Assembly (NCBI GenBank): GCA_036504595.1
Contig: DASXUX010000066.1
Coordinates: 1-5,185, forward strand
Direction of reading: 5' to 3'
DNA from: DASXUX01 sp036504595
Lineage (GTDB): Bacteria; Planctomycetota; SZUA-567; H5-PLA8
DNA: 5,185 bases
Below are positions 1-3,016 of the stretch, piece by piece; positions within the stretch are counted from its first letter, which is position 1, and each line of letters begins with the position of its first letter. The notes under the pieces were generated by a model. That model did not search any database. It saw only the letters and a list, made by a program, of their open reading frames with translations, and was not told the DNA's origin. Both the position numbers and the translations under genes were made by a program.

Positions 1-136
1 CCGCCCGAACTGATACTGCCAGTTGACATCGATCCCGTTCGAATACTCCGCCGCCACCGGCAGCCCCGCGGCCGTGCGCTGCGTATAGGTCAGCGAATTC
101 GTCCCGTCCGTGACGCTGGCCAGGTACGCGCTGCTA
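1..136. repeat. Terminal direct repeat, left copy (136 bp)
   Basis: Positions 1-136 match 5050-5185 base for base in the same orientation. The copies lie at the two extreme ends of the sequence and code for the same Rhs core residues. This could mark a circular contig, an unresolved assembly loop, or two genomic copies of an rhs core. Confidence 0.97.
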
Positions 137-354
137 TCATATGCATAATCCAGCGTCGTCCCAAGGTAACTCTTGCGCGTCACTTGGCCCAGCGGATGGT
201 TGTACGCGTAAGTCACCCCCGCTCCGGCGCCGCCGCTGACGCTCGTCACGCGCCCCGCGTCGTCCAGGCTCCAGCTCAAGTTCCCGTCGCTGACCGCCGT
301 GTTCCCATCATACGCAAAGCTCGCCAGCGCCGTCTGTCCCGACGGCTCCGGCGC
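1..354 (-). pseudogene. 5'-truncated Rhs/YD-repeat core fragment (or upstream part of the same Rhs frame if circular)
   Basis: The minus frame from 354 down to 1 encodes 118 residues of Rhs-type sequence, including FAYDGNTAVSDGN, WSLDDAGRVTSV, VTYAYNHPLGQVTRK and LDYAYDSSAYLASV. It has no stop codon and runs off the left edge. Its last 136 bases are identical, in the same frame, to the right end of the window. Immediately upstream is an in-frame TGA (357-355). No ATG occurs in frame; only internal TTG, GTG and CTG codons do, none with a convincing ribosome site. A complete rhs gene would continue for kilobases upstream, so this is a truncated core. It could be an orphan core in front of a further tip outside the window. 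If the molecule is a true circle, it is the start of a 795-residue truncated Rhs protein. Confidence 0.7.
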
Positions 355-368
355 TCATTTGCATGAGC
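353..368. repeat. Small perfect palindrome at the Rhs fragment boundary
   Basis: GCTCAT and ATGAGC form a 6-bp stem with a 4-base loop. It starts exactly where the Rhs reading frame begins and contains the in-frame TGA, so it marks the truncation point. Confidence 0.55.
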
Positions 369-452
369 ACGCTGGCGAGCGATCAGAGCGCCCTCGGCAA
401 ACTCACGCGCCCCGCGCCTCGGGAATCCTAGTGACGATGATAGAACGCCTTC

Positions 453-476
453 CTTCGCGTCTTCGCGCCTCGCCGT
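453..476. repeat. Octanucleotide repeat CTTCGCGY (three units)
   Basis: CTTCGCGT and CTTCGCGC are followed by a diverged CTCGCCGT. It sits in the 149-base spacer between the AraC-like gene and the Rhs fragment. Apart from this repeat and the palindrome at 353-368, the spacer shows nothing recognisable. Confidence 0.5.
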
Positions 477-481
477 TCTTT

Positions 482-509
482 CTTTTTTCTTTTGACTTTT
501 TACTTATCC
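482..509. repeat. Heptanucleotide array, consensus CTTTTKA (four units)
   Basis: The units are CTTTTTT, CTTTTGA, CTTTTTA and CTTATCC. It overlaps the TAA stop codon (506-504) of the AraC-like gene, so the present C-terminus may have been set by this array. Confidence 0.7.
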
Positions 510-1658
510 GAAGGCTTCCGCCATTTGCATCAGCCAGTCCCGCGCAAAGGTTTCCTGCAAAGACCAGTTGTCGAGGAACGGCGCTTCCGGTTTCTCTTCC
601 GTCCCGCAATAGAGCTCCCGCGCCGCATATCCTAGCGCCGTGTCCGGCCCCAGCGCGATTTCGCGCAGCCGCCTGTCCTCGGCGCAGATGTAGTATCGAA
701 CTACTTCTTCCGCCAGCATCTGCTCCACCCGCCGCAGACTTCGCCCCAGCACGTTCAAGCACGCCCCGCTCAAGCGCGAACTGCTCGCGAATCCTAGCAT
801 CATCGCAAATCGCTTTGTATCGCACTGCGCGCGCATGCGCGCCAGCAGTTCCTTCACCCTCCGCTCGCGCTCCTCAATCTCGTCTTCGCGCCGCCGCTGG
901 CTTCCCGTGCCTCGAAAAAACCGCGACGGCTTCGGCCCACCAGCGTAATCGCAGCCACAATTCTGCATTCTGAATTCTGATTTCTGAATTCGTCCATGCG
1001 GCCCGATCTTCTCCAGCGCACAGTCGCCCGGCCGCCCCCACAGTTCCCGCGCCGCCTCCCGCAGCCTTTCGCCGAGCGCCCGCCGCACATTTTCCATCTT
1101 GAACCCGTCAATCACTTCCTGAGCCGTCATCCCGCAACATTCCTTCGTCAGCGCGCTTAGCCGCGCGCTAGAGATCTCCAGCCGTCGGCACAACTCCTCA
1201 AGCTGCGTCCCGCAAACTTCCGCCCGCACCCACTCGGCGGGCTCGATGTCCCACGAATTCGTCAACGTGATCCGCGCATCCCGCTTACGCTGCTCGTCCT
1301 CCCGCCGCGTCTCAGTTTCTGTTCCCTGCCTACTGCTGCTGCCTACTGCCGCTGCGTTCTCCGCGCCCGTGAGCCCTCCAGCCCGCGCACTTTCCGCGCA
1401 GCTCGACTTTTCTTTCAGCCACGCCACCAGCCTCTTCAGCCCTTTTTTGCGCGCCTTCGGCGTCACGCGGCTTTCGTAATCAAACGTCAGCCCGGTGAGC
1501 CTCCGCCACATCGGATGCTTCCCAAACTTCTCCTGCTCGCGCTTGTAAGCCGCCAGGCGCTTCTCCGTCTCTTCCGCCACCGCATCGCACACCCCCACCG
1601 GTGACTGTTCACTGATCACTGGTGACTGAAAACCCCCGCCGATCGTCGAAGCGATCAT
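504..1658 (-). CDS. Unrecognised protein with two AraC-like helix-turn-helix segments
   Basis: I do not recognise this 384-residue family. Residues 153-197 read like the first AraC helix-turn-helix, with LEELCRRLEISSARLSAL followed by K-x3-GMTAQEVIDGFKMENVRRAL. Residues 283-323 read like the second (FAMMLGFASSSRLSGACLNVLG, then SLRR). In ordinary AraC domains these lie a short linker apart; here about 85 residues intervene, including a stretch (222-235) made from a heptanucleotide array and a charged, coiled-coil-like helix (256-274). The N-terminal 130 residues are basic, with no signal peptide or membrane segment, so the protein should be a cytoplasmic DNA binder. The ATG at 1658 is supported by a strong GAGGAGGT five bases upstream. 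Heptad arrays also encode residues 11-20 and 103-114, and one overlaps the TAA stop. It is probably a transcriptional regulator; alternatives are an accessory DNA-binding protein of a mobile element, or a decaying gene. Confidence 0.7.
   Translation of the reverse strand: MIASTIGGGFQSPVISEQSPVGVCDAVAEETEKRLAAYKREQEKFGKHPMWRRLTGLTFDYESRVTPKARKKGLKRLVAWLKEKSSCAESARAGGLTGAENAAAVGSSSRQGTETETRREDEQRKRDARITLTNSWDIEPAEWVRAEVCGTQLEELCRRLEISSARLSALTKECCGMTAQEVIDGFKMENVRRALGERLREAARELWGRPGDCALEKIGPHGRIQKSEFRMQNCGCDYAGGPKPSRFFRGTGSQRRREDEIEERERRVKELLARMRAQCDTKRFAMMLGFASSSRLSGACLNVLGRSLRRVEQMLAEEVVRYYICAEDRRLREIALGPDTALGYAARELYCGTEEKPEAPFLDNWSLQETFARDWLMQMAEAFG
960..994. repeat. Heptanucleotide array, consensus ATTCTGA (four units plus a partial)
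   Basis: The units are ATTCTGC, ATTCTGA twice and TTTCTGA, followed by a diverged fifth. It encodes RIQKSEFRMQNCG, at about residues 222-235 of the AraC-like protein, exactly between its two helix-turn-helix segments. It is AT-rich in an otherwise GC-rich gene. Confidence 0.9.
1319..1352. repeat. Heptanucleotide array, consensus CTGCCTA (five units, one of six bases)
   Basis: The units resemble CTGCCTA, with one 6-base unit (CTGCTG). It encodes the low-complexity stretch at residues 103-114 of the AraC-like protein (AAVGSSSRQGTE). Confidence 0.75.
1600..1627. repeat. Heptanucleotide array, consensus GRTSACT (four units)
   Basis: There are four exact-length units: GGTGACT, GTTCACT, GATCACT and GGTGACT. 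It lies in frame near the start of the AraC-like gene and encodes residues 11-20 (QSPVISEQSP). Confidence 0.85.
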
Positions 1659-1663
1659 GCCGC

Positions 1664-1671
1664 ACCTCCTC
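1664..1671 (-). promoter_or_regulatory. Strong Shine-Dalgarno site of the AraC-like gene
   Basis: The minus strand reads GAGGAGGT five bases before the ATG at 1658. It is a near-perfect match to the 16S anti-Shine-Dalgarno sequence and decides the start of the 384-residue protein. Confidence 0.8.
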
Positions 1672-1700
1672 TTAGAAGATGAATGCAGTTCACCCGCAAT

Positions 1701-1740
1701 GTATAAAGCAATCGGAATTGCGGTTTTTGACCTAGAAGTC
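1701..1740 (-). promoter_or_regulatory. AT-rich box 1 of 3, directly upstream of the AraC-like gene; candidate promoter/operator
   Basis: On the plus strand the box begins GTATAAAGCA and continues to GGTTTTTGACC. It matches box 2 at 31 of the first 40 positions. On the minus strand, toward the gene, TATACA (1705-1700) lies 41 bases before the start codon and could be a -10 element. I see no good -35 at normal spacing. It may be a promoter core, an operator or an iteron-like site; the repeated box is certain, the role is not. Confidence 0.45.
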
Positions 1741-1810
1741 CCTTGAAGTCCTCAGGGGGCCGAATAGGGCCTCAAACGCCCGCAAACGTCCGAAACGTCA
1801 CGTCACATTC
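1731..1810. repeat. Weak 10-bp tandem tract after box 1
   Basis: Eight consecutive 10-bp units loosely follow CNNNAANGYC, for example CCTAGAAGTC, CCTTGAAGTC and CGCAAACGTC. The periodicity is degenerate but stays in register for 80 bases, and it occupies the same place relative to its box as the tracts after boxes 2 and 3. Confidence 0.45.
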
Positions 1811-1820
1811 GCGCCGTCGC

Positions 1821-1841
1821 CCACCAGCCACCAGACACCCA
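1821..1841. repeat. Heptamer CCACCAG repeat before box 2
   Basis: There are two exact CCACCAG units and one diverged unit, located ten bases before box 2. A related set lies before box 3. Confidence 0.6.
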
Positions 1842-1851
1842 TTCCTCTATT

Positions 1852-1903
1852 GTATAAAGCAACCCAAATCGCCCTTTTTGACATAGATGTGATTAAAGTG
1901 CGT
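1852..1903. repeat. AT-rich box 2 of 3
   Basis: It has the same design as box 1: GTATAAAGCA, then AAATCGCCC, then TTTTTGACATA, then AAAGTGCG. It matches box 3 at 40 of 52 positions. Heptamers of the CCACCAG type and a CCTCT stretch precede it, as they do box 3, so the repeated unit is longer than the box itself. Confidence 0.75.
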
Positions 1904-1906
1904 CTG

Positions 1907-1960
1907 TGTGACCCATGTGATCCATGTGACCCAGGTGGTCCATGTGATCCATCTGGTCCA
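1907..1960. repeat. 9-bp minisatellite after box 2 (six units)
   Basis: Six head-to-tail units follow the consensus TGTGAYCCA, with two more divergent units (GGTGGTCCA, TCTGGTCCA). Translated on the minus strand it gives a collagen-like Gly-x-y pattern, which is a by-product of the 9-bp period and not evidence for a protein. Confidence 0.9.
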
Positions 1961-1992
1961 ACCCGCCAACCCGGCGCGCTATCGGCGTCCTC

Positions 1993-2014
1993 ACACCAGA
2001 CCACCAGACACCAA
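1993..2014. repeat. Heptamer CCACCAG-like repeat before box 3
   Basis: ACACCAG, CCACCAG and ACACCAA are nearly in heptad register, with one extra base. With the copy at 1821-1841 it shows that the repeated unit includes heptamers, a CCTCT stretch, the box and a tandem tract. Confidence 0.55.
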
Positions 2015-2025
2015 GCCCCTCTGCA

Positions 2026-2077
2026 ATATAAAGCAGTCGAAATCCCACTTTTTGACATACACGCGCTCAAAGTACGT
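2026..2077. repeat. AT-rich box 3 of 3
   Basis: It begins ATATAAAGCA, continues with AAATCCCAC and TTTTTGACATA, and ends with AAAGTACGT. Box starts are 151 and 174 bases apart. All three copies have the same orientation, and each runs directly into a short-period tandem tract. Confidence 0.75.
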
Positions 2078-2170
2078 TGAGGTTCGTTCCGGTGCGTCCA
2101 TGCGCTTGAGGATCGTTGAGGAGCGTTCCGGTGCCTTCCGGCACGTCCCGGTACGTTAAGGAGCGATCTG
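2072..2170. repeat. 10-bp minisatellite after box 3 (about ten units)
   Basis: Ten units of 10 bases (one has 9) follow roughly GNRCGTTNNG, such as GTACGTTGAG, GATCGTTGAG, GAGCGTTCCG and GTACGTTAAG. The tract begins inside the end of box 3 and stops shortly before the GC-rich hairpin. Confidence 0.8.
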
Positions 2171-2179
2171 TTAGGTCGG

Positions 2180-2228
2180 GCGGGGGGAAGAAGGGGGCGG
2201 CGCCGGCGCCGGCGCCACCCCTTCCCGC
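2180..2228 (-). terminator. GC-rich imperfect hairpin downstream of the immunity gene
   Basis: Three GGCGCC units (2199-2216) are flanked by a G-rich arm (from 2180) and a CCCC-TTCCCGC arm (to 2228) that can pair with bulges. It lies 114 bases beyond the SUKH stop codon, where a terminator of the toxin-immunity operon would be expected. No U-tract follows, so intrinsic termination is doubtful; it could also be a transcript-end stabiliser or just a GGCGCC repeat. Confidence 0.35.
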
Positions 2229-2238
2229 TCCGATCATC

Positions 2239-2265
2239 AAGGTTCTTCAGTCGTCAAAGAGCCTT
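2239..2265 (-). terminator. Possible stem-loop after the immunity gene
   Basis: AAGGTTCTT and AAGAGCCTT face each other across a 9-base loop, with one imperfect pair in the middle. It is nearer the SUKH stop than the GC-rich hairpin but lacks a T-run on either strand, so it is a weak terminator candidate. The rest of 2266-2341 shows nothing I can name. Confidence 0.3.
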
Positions 2266-2341
2266 TAGGTCTCGCTATACCGCGTAGCCCCGTCAGACGA
2301 ACCGCCACCCCAACAAATGGCTCCGACTGCGCAGCCAGCAA

Positions 2342-3016
2342 CTACGTTCCCGAGTCGTCATCGTCCGTGGCCTCTCGAAATTCGCGAATCTTGGCACCGT
2401 CGGGCAGGTTTAGGTTCCGCAAGGATATTTGACCAAGGATGCTGAGATGATCGCTTCCGTTCAATACCTCCAGATTGGATACTTCATACGCGCCGCCGCA
2501 GATCAATGGGAGAACAAACGAGAGGTGCTCTCGAGTACTGGGACGAAGTCCCGTCAAGGTTGCCTCTCGTGCGAGCCGGTGGTCGAAAAGATCAGGCTTT
2601 TCCTCCAGGACAGTGTGTGTCAGCCAATGCAAGAGGCTCGACGCGCACAGAACATCTGCTCGACCGCCTTCGCACCAGAACTTCACCAGATCGACTCCTC
2701 CGGCCAGCGTGCTCTTGAAGGCGTACTGATCGCCAAAGAGATCCTCGGCGAAGAACGTTAACCCGCGCGCAAGATGTCCATATTCATTGATCCAGTCCGA
2801 ACGATTCCACTCCATAATAGACGGTATCCCATCAAACGACGAAAGGCCGAAGAAACGGAAAGCCGAGGAGAAAAGACAGAACCCGTTGCTAACCTTGAGG
2901 ATCTCAAAGTATTCGCTCGGCAGGTGCGGCGGCAGCGCCTGGGGCAGACTGCCCAGATGCCCTGGAGTCACGTGCGCAGACAGGCGGCGCAGCAAACGAT
3001 CGATCTCATTAATCAT
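2342..3016 (-). CDS. SUKH (SMI1/KNR4) family immunity protein
   Basis: This encodes 224 residues from ATG at 3016 to TAG at 2342. The N-terminal LPSEYFEILKVSNGF (32-46) is the characteristic SUKH opening, in which a Leu-Pro turn leads into a helix ending in S/NNG. FFAEDLFGDQYAF (88-100) matches the later family motif built around D/E..GD.Y.F. SUKH proteins are cytoplasmic neutralisers of nuclease and other polymorphic toxins. Here the gene directly follows the Rhs toxin tip, so it is very likely its cognate immunity protein. The start is fixed by the overlap: the Rhs TAA shares its last A with this ATG (TAATG), which implies translational re-initiation. Only a weak GGAA lies upstream. The tail ends in an acidic run (DDDD). 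The C-terminal third (about 160-224) is less familiar. The family call is confident; the pairing is inferred from position. Confidence 0.85.
   Translation of the reverse strand: MINEIDRLLRRLSAHVTPGHLGSLPQALPPHLPSEYFEILKVSNGFCLFSSAFRFFGLSSFDGIPSIMEWNRSDWINEYGHLARGLTFFAEDLFGDQYAFKSTLAGGVDLVKFWCEGGRADVLCASSLLHWLTHTVLEEKPDLFDHRLAREATLTGLRPSTREHLSFVLPLICGGAYEVSNLEVLNGSDHLSILGQISLRNLNLPDGAKIREFREATDDDDSGT

Noticed and set aside
403..825. 140-residue minus-strand reading frame overlapping the end of the AraC-like gene
   Set aside because: It is an alternative frame of a better-supported gene; its C-terminal basic run comes from the T-rich array and the octamer repeat.
299..973. 224-residue plus-strand reading frame
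   Set aside because: It spans the spacer and runs antisense to the AraC-like gene, has no ribosome site or motif, and its hydrophobic Phe/Leu run is just the T-rich heptad array.
1880..1886. Plus-strand promoters based on TTGACA in boxes 2 and 3
   Set aside because: No suitable -10 element follows at normal spacing, and no plus-strand gene lies downstream.
1798..2070. Collagen-like Gly-x-y reading frame on the minus strand
   Set aside because: The triplet pattern follows from the 9-bp minisatellite; the frame also runs through the repeated boxes, which are not conserved as codons.
1701..2077. CRISPR array
   Set aside because: There are only three boxes, diverged, with spacings of 151 and 174 bases filled by tandem repeats and not unique spacers, and no cas gene.
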